Source: Rheinheimera oceanensis (lineage in GTDB: Bacteria; Pseudomonadota; Gammaproteobacteria; Enterobacterales; Alteromonadaceae). Taken from it: a stretch of DNA of 64,000 nt. The DNA is taken from NCBI RefSeq assembly GCF_018831085.1, contig NZ_JAGPNM010000011.1, positions 57,739 to 121,738 of the forward strand, in the 5' to 3' direction. The notes under the pieces are model-generated. The model was given only the letters and a program-made list of their open reading frames with translations, did not search any database and was not told where the DNA came from. Each line of letters starts with the position of its first letter. Position 1 is the stretch's first letter. Below, piece by piece: positions 8,302 to 17,991 of the stretch. The position numbers and the translations under genes are program-made.

Positions 8302-11112
8302 TTATTTAATAGTCAGAGCGTCGTTAACCAGTGCCTGTTGCTGTTTGTTATGCACAGACAGATAACCTACTGCCGGCGATGACGAAGCATCGCGGCCGGT
8401 ATAAACAAGCTGGCCGTTTTTAGGAATAGCAGCACGGAAATGATGCTGGCTGCAATACCAGGCGCCCTGGTTTTGCGGCTCTTCCTGACACCAGACAAAG
8501 TCAGTCACATGCTGGTACTGGCTTAACACTTCAGCCATTTCGTCATGCGGGAACGGATACAACTGCTCTACACGGACAATAGCCACATCTTTTTGCTCGC
8601 GCTTGCGCCGCTCTTCCAGCAGTTCGTAGTACACCTTACCGCTACAGAACACCACACGCTTAACATCAGCAGGCTTAATATCGTCTATTTCGCCAATAAC
8701 ATTGTGGAACTTGCCTGCCGCCAGCTCTTCCAGCGTAGAGGTAGCCAGTGGGTGGCGCAGCAATGATTTAGGCGACATAACAATTAACGGACGACGCATC
8801 GGCCGTACCATCTGGCGGCGCAACATATTAAATACCTGCGCCGGTGTGGTAGGGATACAAACCTGCATATTGTGATCTGCACATAACTGCAGGAAGCGCT
8901 CCAGACGTGCTGAAGAATGCTCCGGGCCCTGGCCTTCGTAACCGTGCGGCAACAGCAGTGTTAAACCGCACAAACGGCCCCACTTTTGCTCGCCTGAGCT
9001 TAAGAACTGATCAATCACTACCTGAGCACCGTTGGCAAAATCACCAAACTGGCCTTCCCAAATCACCATGGCACGTGGCTCTGCAGTAGCATAGCCGTAT
9101 TCAAACGCCAACACTGCCTCTTCTGACAAAGCAGAGTCATATACCTGGAACGGCCCCTGCTGCTCACTGACATGTTCCAGTGGCGTATAAGTGCTGCCAT
9201 CTGTCTGGCTGTGCAATACAGCATGGCGATGGAAGAAAGTGCCACGGCCGGAGTCCTGACCAACAATGCGGATACGGCTGCCTTCAGCAACAGTTGATGC
9301 ATAAGCCAGAATTTCAGCAAAACCCCAGTCAATTTTCTTCTCACCGGCCAGCATTAAGGCACGGTCTTCATATACGCGGCCAACCTGACGTTGCAACGTA
9401 TGCGATTGTGGAATAGCAGTAGCCTTTTTACCCAGCTCTACCAGTTTTTCTACCGATACGCTGGCATCATAAGTGGCATCCCAGTCGTGGCCTAAAAACG
9501 GTGTCCAGTCAACTGACGTTTCAGTCATTGGCCGCCACTCTTCTACCACGCAATCACCTTTATCCAGCGCATTTCGGTATTGCTCAGTCATTTCACTAAT
9601 TTGCTCAGTGCTGAACAAGCCCTCTGCTACCAGTTTTTGTGCATAAATTTCACGTGGCGTTGGGTGCTTTTTGATTTTCTGGTACATCAGCGGCTGGGTA
9701 GCATTTGGCTCGTCCGCTTCGTTGTGACCATTACGGCGGTAACATACCAGATCAATCACCACATCACGCTTAAAGGTATTACGGTAATCTACTGCCAGTT
9801 GTGCAACAAACACTACCGCTTCAGGATCATCACCATTTACATGGAAAATAGGTGCCTGTACCATTTTAGCGATATCAGTACAGTATTCTGTTGAACGGGT
9901 ATCTTCCTGCTTCGAGGTAGTAAAACCAACCTGGTTATTAATAACCAGACGGATGGTGCCACCCACTTTAAAAGCACGGGTTTGCGAAATATTAAAGGTT
10001 TCAGCTACCACACCCTGGCCGGCAAAAGCTGAGTCACCATGAATGGTAATTGGCAATGCCAGCGAGCCATCAGTACAACCACGACGATCTAACCGTGCGC
10101 GTACAGAGCCCATTACCACCGGGTTTACAATTTCCAGGTGTGACGGGTTAAATGCCAGCGCCAAATGCACATTGCCGCCTTTGGTTTCAAAATCGGATGA
10201 GAAACCCATATGGTATTTCACATCACCGGCACCCACTACTTCATACTTACCGGCAAACTCATCAAACAACTTCGACGGGTTTTTGCCCAGCACGTTAATT
10301 AACGTATTTAAACGGCCACGGTGTGCCATACCGATAACGCAGTCTTTAGCCCCTTGTTCACCCGCACGGTGAATCATGGCTTTGAGCATCGGTATCATGG
10401 CATCGCCACCTTCCAGGCCAAAACGCTTGGCTCCCGGGAATTTTGATGCCAGGTACTTCTCTAAACCATCAGCAGCAACCAGGCCATTCAGAATGTGGGT
10501 CTTGGCAGCTTTATCATAAGAAGGCGCTGACTGAATCGATTCTAAACGCTGTTGGATCCAGCGTTTCTCATCAGTAGAGACAATGTGCATATACTCAGCA
10601 CCGATAGAACCACAGTAGGTTTTTTCCAGTGCTTTGTGTAATTCACCCAGCTTCATCGTTTCCTTGCCAATGGCAAAAGAACCAACATTAAACTCGGTAT
10701 CGTAATCACTTTCTGATAAGTCGTGGTAAGACAGCTCTAAATCACGCACACGTGATTGCTTCCACAAGCCCAGCGGGTCAAGGTTAGCTTGCTGATGGCC
10801 GCGAAAGCGGTAAGAGTTAATCAGCTGCAGTACCTTAACCTGGCGACTGTCAGCGGCTGTACCGGAATTGACCACCACCACTTCGCGGTGTTTATTACGG
10901 GCCAAATCTGCAAATTGCTGCCTGACATCAGAGTGACGGGTTTCAAGATCAACACCGTCAAGTTTTGGCAGTTTGGCGAAAAACTCACGCCATTCATCAC
11001 CAACGCTGGTAGGTTCAGCTAAGTAGGATTCATAGAGCTCATCGACGTAGGCCATATTGCCGCCGCCAAGATGAGAAGACTCTAACCACGCCTTCATTAC
11101 ACCTTCGTGCAT
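8302..11112 (-). CDS. sucA: 2-oxoglutarate dehydrogenase E1 component
   Basis: 936 aa (E. coli: 933). Thiamine-diphosphate-dependent decarboxylase that feeds succinyl groups to SucB. Seen in the sequence: the GMAHRGRLNTL motif, HGDSAFAGQGVVAET, the ThDP-binding GDDPEAVVFVAQLAVDYR region and the transketolase-like C-terminal half (GQDSGRGTFFHRHAVLH, HGYEGQGPEHSSARLERFLQ). The start at 11112 follows AAGGG. A terminator-like hairpin separates it from sdhB upstream. Confidence 0.97.
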   Translation of the reverse strand: MHEGVMKAWLESSHLGGGNMAYVDELYESYLAEPTSVGDEWREFFAKLPKLDGVDLETRHSDVRQQFADLARNKHREVVVVNSGTAADSRQVKVLQLINSYRFRGHQQANLDPLGLWKQSRVRDLELSYHDLSESDYDTEFNVGSFAIGKETMKLGELHKALEKTYCGSIGAEYMHIVSTDEKRWIQQRLESIQSAPSYDKAAKTHILNGLVAADGLEKYLASKFPGAKRFGLEGGDAMIPMLKAMIHRAGEQGAKDCVIGMAHRGRLNTLINVLGKNPSKLFDEFAGKYEVVGAGDVKYHMGFSSDFETKGGNVHLALAFNPSHLEIVNPVVMGSVRARLDRRGCTDGSLALPITIHGDSAFAGQGVVAETFNISQTRAFKVGGTIRLVINNQVGFTTSKQEDTRSTEYCTDIAKMVQAPIFHVNGDDPEAVVFVAQLAVDYRNTFKRDVVIDLVCYRRNGHNEADEPNATQPLMYQKIKKHPTPREIYAQKLVAEGLFSTEQISEMTEQYRNALDKGDCVVEEWRPMTETSVDWTPFLGHDWDATYDASVSVEKLVELGKKATAIPQSHTLQRQVGRVYEDRALMLAGEKKIDWGFAEILAYASTVAEGSRIRIVGQDSGRGTFFHRHAVLHSQTDGSTYTPLEHVSEQQGPFQVYDSALSEEAVLAFEYGYATAEPRAMVIWEGQFGDFANGAQVVIDQFLSSGEQKWGRLCGLTLLLPHGYEGQGPEHSSARLERFLQLCADHNMQVCIPTTPAQVFNMLRRQMVRPMRRPLIVMSPKSLLRHPLATSTLEELAAGKFHNVIGEIDDIKPADVKRVVFCSGKVYYELLEERRKREQKDVAIVRVEQLYPFPHDEMAEVLSQYQHVTDFVWCQEEPQNQGAWYCSQHHFRAAIPKNGQLVYTGRDASSSPAVGYLSVHNKQQQALVNDALTIK

Positions 11113-11151
11113 TTAGTTTCCCTTAATTTCCGCGCACCTGGAAAAAGTAGC

Positions 11152-11186
11152 AAAAAAACAGCCTGCTTGCATGCAAGCCTGGCTGT
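11152..11186 (-). terminator. Rho-independent terminator between sdhB and sucA
   Basis: On the minus strand a hairpin with outer arms ACAGCC/GGCTGT and an inner GCTTGCATGCAAGC palindrome is followed by seven T residues. It should end or attenuate sdh transcription before sucA. Confidence 0.75.
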
Positions 11187-11215
11187 CTTTCACGCACATA
11201 CCAAAAAAGGGCGCA

Positions 11216-11935
11216 TTACAGCGCCCGGTTTAACAACATAGATTTAATTTCACCAATTGCTTTGGTTGGGTTTAAACCTTTCGGACAAACATTAACGCAG
11301 TTCATAATGCCATGGCAGCGGAATACGCTGAAAGCATCATCCAAGTCGTTTAAGCGTTGCTCTGTTGCCGTATCACGGCTGTCTGCCAGGAAACGGTAAG
11401 CATGCAGTAAACCGGCCGGGCCGATAAACTTGTCCGGGTTCCACCAAAACGATGGGCAAGAGGTTGAACAACATGCACACAGAATACACTCATACAGGCC
11501 ATCAAGTTTAGCACGTTCTTCCGGTGACTGCAGATACTCACCTGCAGGCGGTAACTTGCTGTCGTTGATTAAGTACGGCTTCACTTTTTCATACTGGGTG
11601 TAAAACTGGCTCATATCGACAACCAGATCGCGCACTACCGGTAAGCCTGGTAGCGGACGAATAACAATTTTACCGCCTTTTAAGCCTGCGGCTGATAAAG
11701 GCGTAATGCAAGCCAGACCATTTTTACCGTTGATGTTAAGACCATCAGAGCCGCACACACCTTCACGGCAGCTGCGGCGAAACGATAAACTTGGGTCTTG
11801 CTCCTTTAATTTGATCAGCGCATCCAGCACCATCATGTCCCGGCCTTCCGGGTTGTCCAGCGTATATTCCTGCATGCGCGGTGCTTTGTCGACATCAGGG
11901 TTGTAACGATAGACTGAGAAAACTAACTTCTTCAT
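11216..11935 (-). CDS. sdhB: Succinate dehydrogenase iron-sulfur subunit
   Basis: 239 aa (E. coli: 238). The 2Fe-2S ligands are in SCREGVCGSDG (about residue 55), the 4Fe-4S and 3Fe-4S ligands in CILCACCSTSCPS and CHGIMNCVNVCPKGLNP. It passes electrons from SdhA to the membrane quinone site. It follows sdhA by 12 bases and is the last sdh gene. Confidence 0.97.
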   Translation of the reverse strand: MKKLVFSVYRYNPDVDKAPRMQEYTLDNPEGRDMMVLDALIKLKEQDPSLSFRRSCREGVCGSDGLNINGKNGLACITPLSAAGLKGGKIVIRPLPGLPVVRDLVVDMSQFYTQYEKVKPYLINDSKLPPAGEYLQSPEERAKLDGLYECILCACCSTSCPSFWWNPDKFIGPAGLLHAYRFLADSRDTATEQRLNDLDDAFSVFRCHGIMNCVNVCPKGLNPTKAIGEIKSMLLNRAL

Positions 11936-11947
11936 CGCTGTGCCCTC

Positions 11948-13720
11948 TTAGTACGTACGTGCTTTAGGCGCAAATGCTTCGCGGAACTTAGGTTCCAGAT
12001 TCACTTTACGCTTAAACATAGATTCAGTTTCCGGCGTGTAAACGCTATGGCATAGCCAGTTTTCGTCATCACGATCCGGGAAGTCAAAACGGGCATGAGC
12101 ACCGCGGCTCTCGGTACGGAAGTTAGCCGCTACCGCAGTTGAAAATGCGGTTTCCATCAGGTTATCCAGCTCTAAACATTCAATACGCTGGGTATTAAAA
12201 TCTGAGCTCTTATCATCCAGACGGGCAAATTTTAACCGTTCGCGGATTTCTTTTAACTCCGCTAAACCTTCTGCCATAGCTGCACCTTCACGGAATACCG
12301 AAAAGTTCAGTTGCATACATTTTTGCAGATCTTTCTTAATTTGCACCGGGTCTTCGCCCTGGCCAGGTTTGGTATCTTCCCAGCGCTGTGTGCGGGCCAA
12401 AGCGGCATCCAGATCAGATTGCGATGCAACACGGGCTTCAGAGGTCGCCGCCAACGCTTCGCCTAAGTGCAGGCCGGTTGCACGGCCAAATACCACTAAA
12501 TCCAGTAATGAGTTGCCGCCTAAACGGTTAGCACCGTGTACCGACACACAAGCGATTTCGCCGCAGGCAAATAAACCCGCTACAATAGTTTCGCCGCCAT
12601 CGGCAGTAGGTTTAATAACCTGGCCATGTACGTTAGTTGGAATACCACCCATCATGTAGTGGCAGGTTGGAATTACCGGAATAGGCTCTTTTACCGGGTC
12701 AACGTGCGCAAAGGTTTTTGACAGCTCACACACACCTGGTAAACGGCTTTCTAATACTTCAGCACCTAAGTGATCCAGCTTAAGTTTAATGTGTACGCCC
12801 CATGGGCCGTCACAACCACGGCCTTCACGGATTTCCGTCATCATTGAACGGGCAACCACATCGCGGCCGGCAAGGTCTTTAGCATTTGGCGCATAACGCT
12901 CCATAAAACGCTCGCCATCTTTGTTCAGCAGATAACCGCCTTCACCACGACAACCTTCAGTAACCAAAGTACCTGCACCGGCAATACCCGTTGGGTGGAA
13001 TTGCCACATTTCCATATCCTGCAGCGGTACACCGGCACGTAGTGCCATGCCTACACCGTCACCGGTGTTGATATGAGCATTGGTGGTAGAGGCGTAAATA
13101 CGCCCTGCACCACCGGTTGCCAGCACGGTAGCACGGGCTTTGAAATAAACTATTTCGCCGGTTTCAATATCAATAGCGGTACAACCTACTACAGCGCCAT
13201 CCTGGTTTTTCACCAAATCAAGCGCATACCACTCAGAAAATACCTGAGTTTTATTTTTTACGTTTTGCTGATACAGCAAGTGCAGCAAGGCATGGCCGGT
13301 ACGGTCTGCAGCTGCTGCTGTACGGGCAGCCTGTTCGCCACCAAAATTCTTAGACTGGCCACCAAACGGGCGCTGATACACCCGGCCGTTCTCAAAGCGT
13401 GAGAAAGGCAAGCCCATGTTTTCCAGCTCGGTAATCGCTTCCGGGCCGGTTTTACACATATACTCAATAGCGTCCTGATCACCAATATAATCAGAGCCCT
13501 TAACGGTATCAAACATGTGCCACTCCCAGTTATCCGGGTGGCTGTTACCCAACGCTACGGTAATACCGCCCTGGGCAGATACCGTATGCGAACGGGTTGG
13601 AAACACTTTAGACAATAGTGCGCAGCTCAAACCAGACTGCGTAATTTGCAATGCAGCACGCATACCTGCACCACCGGCGCCAATTACAATGGCGTCAAAC
13701 TCTCTTACTGGAATATTCAC
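11948..13720 (-). CDS. sdhA: Succinate dehydrogenase flavoprotein subunit
   Basis: 590 aa (E. coli: 588). The FAD-binding fold starts DAIVIGAGGAGMRAAL; the flavin-linking His is in SHTVSAQGG; the substrate-site sequences HPTGIAGAGTLVTEGCRGEGG and GANRLGGNSLLDLVVFGR are present. It oxidises succinate to fumarate. Its start abuts the sdhD stop (13721), so the genes are translationally coupled. Confidence 0.97.
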   Translation of the reverse strand: MNIPVREFDAIVIGAGGAGMRAALQITQSGLSCALLSKVFPTRSHTVSAQGGITVALGNSHPDNWEWHMFDTVKGSDYIGDQDAIEYMCKTGPEAITELENMGLPFSRFENGRVYQRPFGGQSKNFGGEQAARTAAAADRTGHALLHLLYQQNVKNKTQVFSEWYALDLVKNQDGAVVGCTAIDIETGEIVYFKARATVLATGGAGRIYASTTNAHINTGDGVGMALRAGVPLQDMEMWQFHPTGIAGAGTLVTEGCRGEGGYLLNKDGERFMERYAPNAKDLAGRDVVARSMMTEIREGRGCDGPWGVHIKLKLDHLGAEVLESRLPGVCELSKTFAHVDPVKEPIPVIPTCHYMMGGIPTNVHGQVIKPTADGGETIVAGLFACGEIACVSVHGANRLGGNSLLDLVVFGRATGLHLGEALAATSEARVASQSDLDAALARTQRWEDTKPGQGEDPVQIKKDLQKCMQLNFSVFREGAAMAEGLAELKEIRERLKFARLDDKSSDFNTQRIECLELDNLMETAFSTAVAANFRTESRGAHARFDFPDRDDENWLCHSVYTPETESMFKRKVNLEPKFREAFAPKARTY

Positions 13721-14068
13721 TTAAGCACCCCACAAAACAAACAGGCCAACCGCAACATAAGCGAAAGCCAGCGCATAAAGGAAGAATTGCAATACTGCGC
13801 GCAGAGCAGCTGATTTGATGTAATCAGTCAGCACCTGCCACAAACCAATGCGGGTGTGCACGGCAATAGACACTAAAGCTAATAAGGTAAACACTTTTAC
13901 CAGAGTGTTGGCAAACAAGGCCTGCCAAACATCGAAGGTCACTTCCGGTGTAATAAGGAAGAAACCGAGAATAAATACACTGTACAGCGCCAGCACGATA
14001 GCTGTTGCCCGCAGCGATACATAATCCTGTACGCCATCGCGTTTCAGACTTGCCTGGTTTAAAACCAT
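13721..14068 (-). CDS. sdhD: Succinate dehydrogenase membrane anchor subunit D
   Basis: 115 aa with the ATG at 14068, exactly the E. coli SdhD length. That start has AGGAG at 7-base spacing; an in-frame ATG at 14074 is too close to the same site, and the longer frame up to 14155 lies inside sdhC. Three hydrophobic helices are visible (ATAIVLALYSVFILGFFLI, a middle segment, and FLYALAFAYVAVGLFVLWG). The Asp in VLTDYIKS may belong to the heme/quinone region. It overlaps sdhC by 10 bases. Confidence 0.92.
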   Translation of the reverse strand: MVLNQASLKRDGVQDYVSLRATAIVLALYSVFILGFFLITPEVTFDVWQALFANTLVKVFTLLALVSIAVHTRIGLWQVLTDYIKSAALRAVLQFFLYALAFAYVAVGLFVLWGA

Positions 14069-14436
14069 AACCATACTCCTGCTAATACTGCTAATACTAC
14101 CCACAGCACTATCGTCACTTTTGCGCTTAAGTTGCCGGATTTCAGCTCTTCCCAATGCCCCATGTCCATAATCAGATGGCGAATACCGCCAACCAGATGA
14201 TAGATAAGAACAGTGATAGTGCCCCAGGCAATGAATTTAGCCAGATGAGACGTCATCAGCGCTTTAACATAATCAAAGCTCTGCTGATCCTGAAGCGAGT
14301 AAGCCCAGGCCCAGATAACGAATACCAACGCAAAAAACAATGCCACGCCGGTAACACGGTGCAGAATTGACGCTATGGCAGGTGCCGGAAACGATATGGT
14401 AGAGAGGTCGAGATTTACTGGTCTTTGTTTTTTCAC
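14059..14436 (-). CDS. sdhC: Succinate dehydrogenase cytochrome b556 subunit C
   Basis: 125 aa. It begins KKQRPVNLDLSTISFPAPA and continues IASILHRVTGVALFF, the SdhC signature with the quinone-site Ser and Arg; the heme-ligand His lies in YHLVGGIRHLIMDMGH. There are three transmembrane helices. It is the first gene of sdhCDAB and diverges from gltA. Confidence 0.95.
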   Translation of the reverse strand: MKKQRPVNLDLSTISFPAPAIASILHRVTGVALFFALVFVIWAWAYSLQDQQSFDYVKALMTSHLAKFIAWGTITVLIYHLVGGIRHLIMDMGHWEELKSGNLSAKVTIVLWVVLAVLAGVWLWF

Positions 14437-14828
14437 AGTGCTTGCCCATCGATGCCCATTATCGAGCTCTTGTTGTCATTGTCGTTGTCATTGCTGTATA
14501 AACAGTCAACACCCAAAACCAATACACCTTTTTGCTCAAGCTGGATCAGTCCTGCCAGATCAGCAAAAAGTGCTTGCTGAGTGAACTGTTTAAAAACCGC
14601 AATAGTATATATTTCGCGACTCGGTATTACAATTTTTGTTTGGTTTTACTCGAAAAAATCCGTATTTGGAACATTACACATTTTACAGACTAGAGCAATA
14701 ATACTAGAGTCGAATACTTATTAAGCAGAAACGCATTAAAATTGACTTTAAGGGGTCGTTTGCAGGTAGAATAGCGACCAATTTGCAAAATTCCTTTAAC
14801 CCGATACTACAACAACAGGAGAAATCCA
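14437..14828. promoter_or_regulatory. Divergent sdhC/gltA control region (392 bases)
   Basis: No gene is seen here. Towards gltA there is TTGACT (14742-14747) and TAGAAT (14767-14772), but the 19-base spacer is long, so this promoter is tentative. gltA has an AGGA site at 14817. The stretch from 14600 to 14730 is AT-rich and could hold regulator sites for both operons. I could not assign a specific operator. Confidence 0.45.
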
Positions 14829-16112
14829 ATGGCAGATAAAAAGGCCGTCGTGCAGGTCGATGGGAAATCGTTCGAGTTGCCAATATACTCTGGCACCGCC
14901 GGCACTGACGTAATTGATGTTCGCGCCTTGGGTCAGCATGGCTACTTCACTTTTGACCCGGGTTTTATGTCTACCGGCTCATGTGAATCCAAAATCACCT
15001 ACATTGATGGCGACGAAGGCGTGCTGTTGCACCGCGGTTATCCTATTGAGCAGTTGGCTGAACACTCAGATTACCTTGAACTGTGCTACCTGTTATTAGA
15101 AGGTGAATTACCTCAGGCTGAGCAATATAATCAGTTTAAAAACACTATTACGCGCCACACTATGGTGCATGAAAAAATCGCTTCGTTCTTCCAGGGTTTC
15201 CGTGTTGATGCCCACCCAATGGCGATGCTGTGTGGTGTAGTGGGCGCGCTGTCGTCTTTTTACCACTCCGACCTGGACATTAATGACCCTGAGCAGCGTA
15301 AACGTAGCGCACACCGCTTAATTGCCAAACTGCCAACCATTTCAGCTATGGCGTATAAGTACACTGTTGGTCAGCCGTTTGTGTACCCACGTAACGATTT
15401 GAGCTACTCAGAAAACTTCCTGCACATGATGTTCTCTGTACCAGCCGAAGATTACAAAGTCAGCCCTATCCTGGCTAAAGCCATGGATCGCATTTTTATG
15501 TTGCATGCTGACCACGAGCAAAATGCCTCAACCTCTACTGTACGTTTAGCCGGTTCGTCAGGCGCTAACCCTTATGCCTGTATCGCGGCCGGTGTTGCTT
15601 CACTGTGGGGCCCGGCGCATGGCGGTGCTAACGAAGCCTGTCTGAAAATGTTACAGCAAATCGGCTCAGTTGATCGCATCCCTGAGTTCGTAGCACGGGC
15701 AAAAGATAAAAACGACAGCTTCCGTCTGATGGGCTTTGGCCATCGCGTTTACAAAAACTTTGACCCTCGTGCCAAGGTTATGCGCGATACCTGCCATGAA
15801 GTATTAAAAGAGCTGAACGTTAAAGATCCACTGTTAGACGTAGCAATGGAATTAGAGCGTATTGCGCTGTCAGACCCGTACTTTATTGAGAAAAAACTGT
15901 ACCCGAACGTGGATTTCTACAGTGGCATTATCTTAAAAGCCATTGGCATTCCAACCAGTATGTTCACAGTGATTTTTGCTATGTCACGTACTGTGGGCTG
16001 GATTTCGCACTGGGACGAAATGCTGGGCGAAAAAGGCCACAAAATCGGCCGTCCGCGCCAGTTATACACCGGTTACAACACCCGTGATTTTAAGCCGCTG
16101 AATAAGCGTTAA
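14829..16112 (+). CDS. gltA: Citrate synthase (type II)
   Basis: 427 aa, the same length as E. coli GltA. The N-terminal extension typical of NADH-sensitive hexameric enzymes is present (FELPIYSGTAGTDVIDVRAL, FDPGFMSTGSCESKITYIDG). Catalytic residues lie in LHADHEQNASTSTVRLAGSS (His), GPAHGGANEA (His) and FGHRVYKNFDPRA. It condenses acetyl-CoA and oxaloacetate. It is followed by a terminator at 16130. Confidence 0.97.
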   Translation: MADKKAVVQVDGKSFELPIYSGTAGTDVIDVRALGQHGYFTFDPGFMSTGSCESKITYIDGDEGVLLHRGYPIEQLAEHSDYLELCYLLLEGELPQAEQYNQFKNTITRHTMVHEKIASFFQGFRVDAHPMAMLCGVVGALSSFYHSDLDINDPEQRKRSAHRLIAKLPTISAMAYKYTVGQPFVYPRNDLSYSENFLHMMFSVPAEDYKVSPILAKAMDRIFMLHADHEQNASTSTVRLAGSSGANPYACIAAGVASLWGPAHGGANEACLKMLQQIGSVDRIPEFVARAKDKNDSFRLMGFGHRVYKNFDPRAKVMRDTCHEVLKELNVKDPLLDVAMELERIALSDPYFIEKKLYPNVDFYSGIILKAIGIPTSMFTVIFAMSRTVGWISHWDEMLGEKGHKIGRPRQLYTGYNTRDFKPLNKR

Positions 16113-16129
16113 TCTCACTGGTTTGGCAA

Positions 16130-16151
16130 AGGCGGCTCCGGCCGCTTTTTT
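16130..16151 (+). terminator. Rho-independent terminator after gltA
   Basis: GCGGC-TCCG-GCCGC stem-loop followed by six T residues, 18 bases after the gltA stop. Confidence 0.8.
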
Positions 16152-16218
16152 GTTGCCTGAACTTTCGGTGCATTTGCGCCAGGCTAAGAAAACAGGCAAA
16201 ATCGCACTATCTTAGCCA

Positions 16219-17454
16219 GTGGACCTCCCTGCCCTTATGCCCGCTTTTGATGTTCAGCAGTTTCGCCAGCAGTTTGCTTTTTTTCAGCAACAACCAGAAT
16301 GGGTGTATCTGGATAATGCCGCCACTATGCATAAACCTCTGGTGGTCATTGATGCCGTTACGCAGTTTTATCAGCAATATAACAGCAATGTACATCGTGG
16401 CGCACATCAGCTAAGCCAGCAGGCTACGATACTTTTTGAGCAGGCGCGCAGCACCGTAGCCAGTTACATTAATGCCCGGCATTTACATGAAGTCATTTTT
16501 TGCAGTGGCGCTACGGCTGCACTGAATCAAATTGCTTTTGGCTTAATGCATACGGTACTGCAACCCGGCGACCGCATTTTACTTACGCAGTTGGAGCACC
16601 ACGCTAATATTGTGCCCTGGCAACTGCATTGTCAGCGCCACGGCGTAATAATAGATGTAGTGCCGTTAACCGCGGATCACCGCATAGACCTCGTGGCCTA
16701 CGAACAACTGTTAGCACTTGGTCCTAAAGTGGTTAGCTTCAGCCATATTTCCAACGTCCTGGGCCATATTCAGCCAGTAGCGGAAATGGTTAGGCTGGCA
16801 AAAGCTGCGGGGGCTTTAACGGTAATAGATGGTGCTCAGGGCATAGTGTATCAGCAGCCTGATATGCAACAGCTGGACTGCGATTTTTATGTTTTTTCCG
16901 GCCATAAGCTCTATGGCCCAACCGGCATCGGCGTACTGTATGGGAAAACGGAACAGCTTAAACATTTAACGCCCATTTTTGCCGGCGGTGAAATGATTGA
17001 CAGTGTCAGCTTTATTAACACTAGCTTTAACAAATTACCTTTCCGGCTGGAAGCTGGTACGCCAAATATTGCGGGCGCTCTCGGCTTGTCTGCCGCCATT
17101 GAATGGCTACAAAAATATAACAACGAGCAACTCGTACTTCATAAATCTCTGTTATTAAAAGAATTCTATAACGGCTTAACATTCATAAAAGGCATAGATA
17201 TTTTATCTTCGTCTGTGCATAATGCCGGTATAGTGGCATTAAATGTTGACAGTGAGCACCCTGCTGACGTAGCTGAGTTACTTAACCAGCAGCAGATAGC
17301 AGTCCGGTCGGGGCAGCACTGTGCTATGCCATTATTTAGCTACTTAGCGCGGCCAGGCGCCATAAGGTGTTCCTTTGCCGCTTATAATACGCTGGATGAT
17401 GTAAACCGGTGTTTGCTCGCATTGGAGCAAACCGTGGAGATTTTAACTGCATGA
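16219..17454 (+). CDS. csdA: Cysteine desulfurase CsdA
   Basis: 411 aa from a GTG at 16219, or 405 aa from the ATG at 16237; neither has a clear ribosome site, and E. coli CsdA is 401 aa. A class V aminotransferase-fold PLP enzyme: YLDNAATMHKP at the N-terminus, PLP-Lys in FSGHKLYGPTGIGVLYG, and the persulfide Cys in RSGQHCAMPLF near residue 360. It removes sulfur from cysteine and hands it to CsdE. Its TGA overlaps the csdE ATG, which fits a fixed pair. Confidence 0.92.
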   Translation: MDLPALMPAFDVQQFRQQFAFFQQQPEWVYLDNAATMHKPLVVIDAVTQFYQQYNSNVHRGAHQLSQQATILFEQARSTVASYINARHLHEVIFCSGATAALNQIAFGLMHTVLQPGDRILLTQLEHHANIVPWQLHCQRHGVIIDVVPLTADHRIDLVAYEQLLALGPKVVSFSHISNVLGHIQPVAEMVRLAKAAGALTVIDGAQGIVYQQPDMQQLDCDFYVFSGHKLYGPTGIGVLYGKTEQLKHLTPIFAGGEMIDSVSFINTSFNKLPFRLEAGTPNIAGALGLSAAIEWLQKYNNEQLVLHKSLLLKEFYNGLTFIKGIDILSSSVHNAGIVALNVDSEHPADVAELLNQQQIAVRSGQHCAMPLFSYLARPGAIRCSFAAYNTLDDVNRCLLALEQTVEILTA

Positions 17455-17894
17455 CACTAGAACAACTATTAGCAGACACCAAACCTGTATTGCTGGATAT
17501 TCAGCAACGCGATTTAGCGGAAATAGAACAAGCCAAAGACTGGCAGGCAAAATACCGGGTGCTGATGCAACTGGGTAAAAAACTGCCCGCTATTCCGGAA
17601 AAAATGAAACAACCGGAACTACTGGTAAAAGGTTGTGAGAGCCGGGCCTGGCTGATGCATTATCACGACAAAGCCACAGATAAGCACTACTTTGTACTCG
17701 ACAGCGAAGCGCGTATTGTAAAAGGCTTAATGGCCATTATGCTGTGCCTGGTTAATGGCATGACAACCGCTGAACTCTGTCAGTTTGATTTATGCCATAA
17801 GTTTGACCAGCTAAACTTAAAACCTTATTTAAGTCAGTCACGTGGCAATGGTTTAACGGCAATGGCCAGCCGGATAAAGCAATGCTGCAAATAA
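17451..17894 (+). CDS. csdE: Cysteine desulfuration protein CsdE (SufE family)
   Basis: 147 aa, identical in length to E. coli CsdE. The start is the ATG that overlaps the csdA stop; the longer upstream frame lies inside csdA. The acceptor Cys is C62 in LVKGCESRAWL, and the SufE core LVNGMTTAELCQFD is present. It takes persulfide sulfur from CsdA. The tcdA/csdL gene, its partner in E. coli, is 0.9 kb away on the other strand. Confidence 0.92.
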   Translation: MTLEQLLADTKPVLLDIQQRDLAEIEQAKDWQAKYRVLMQLGKKLPAIPEKMKQPELLVKGCESRAWLMHYHDKATDKHYFVLDSEARIVKGLMAIMLCLVNGMTTAELCQFDLCHKFDQLNLKPYLSQSRGNGLTAMASRIKQCCK

Positions 17895-17961
17895 GCGTGT
17901 TCAGCTAATATTCAGTTTCATTCTATAGACTACTGCGCCTGAATATATCAACTACAGGAAA

Positions 17962-17985
17962 CCTGAACTGGTAAAGTCAGGTTAC
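17962..17985 (+). other. Stem-loop upstream of the kinase-like gene
   Basis: Arms AACCTGA and TCAGGTT around a 10-base loop, a few bases before the kinase-like start codon at 17992. It could end csdAE transcription weakly or mask the ribosome site of the next gene, which shows no clear Shine-Dalgarno. No T run follows. Confidence 0.35.
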
Positions 17986-17991
17986 AGCGGT

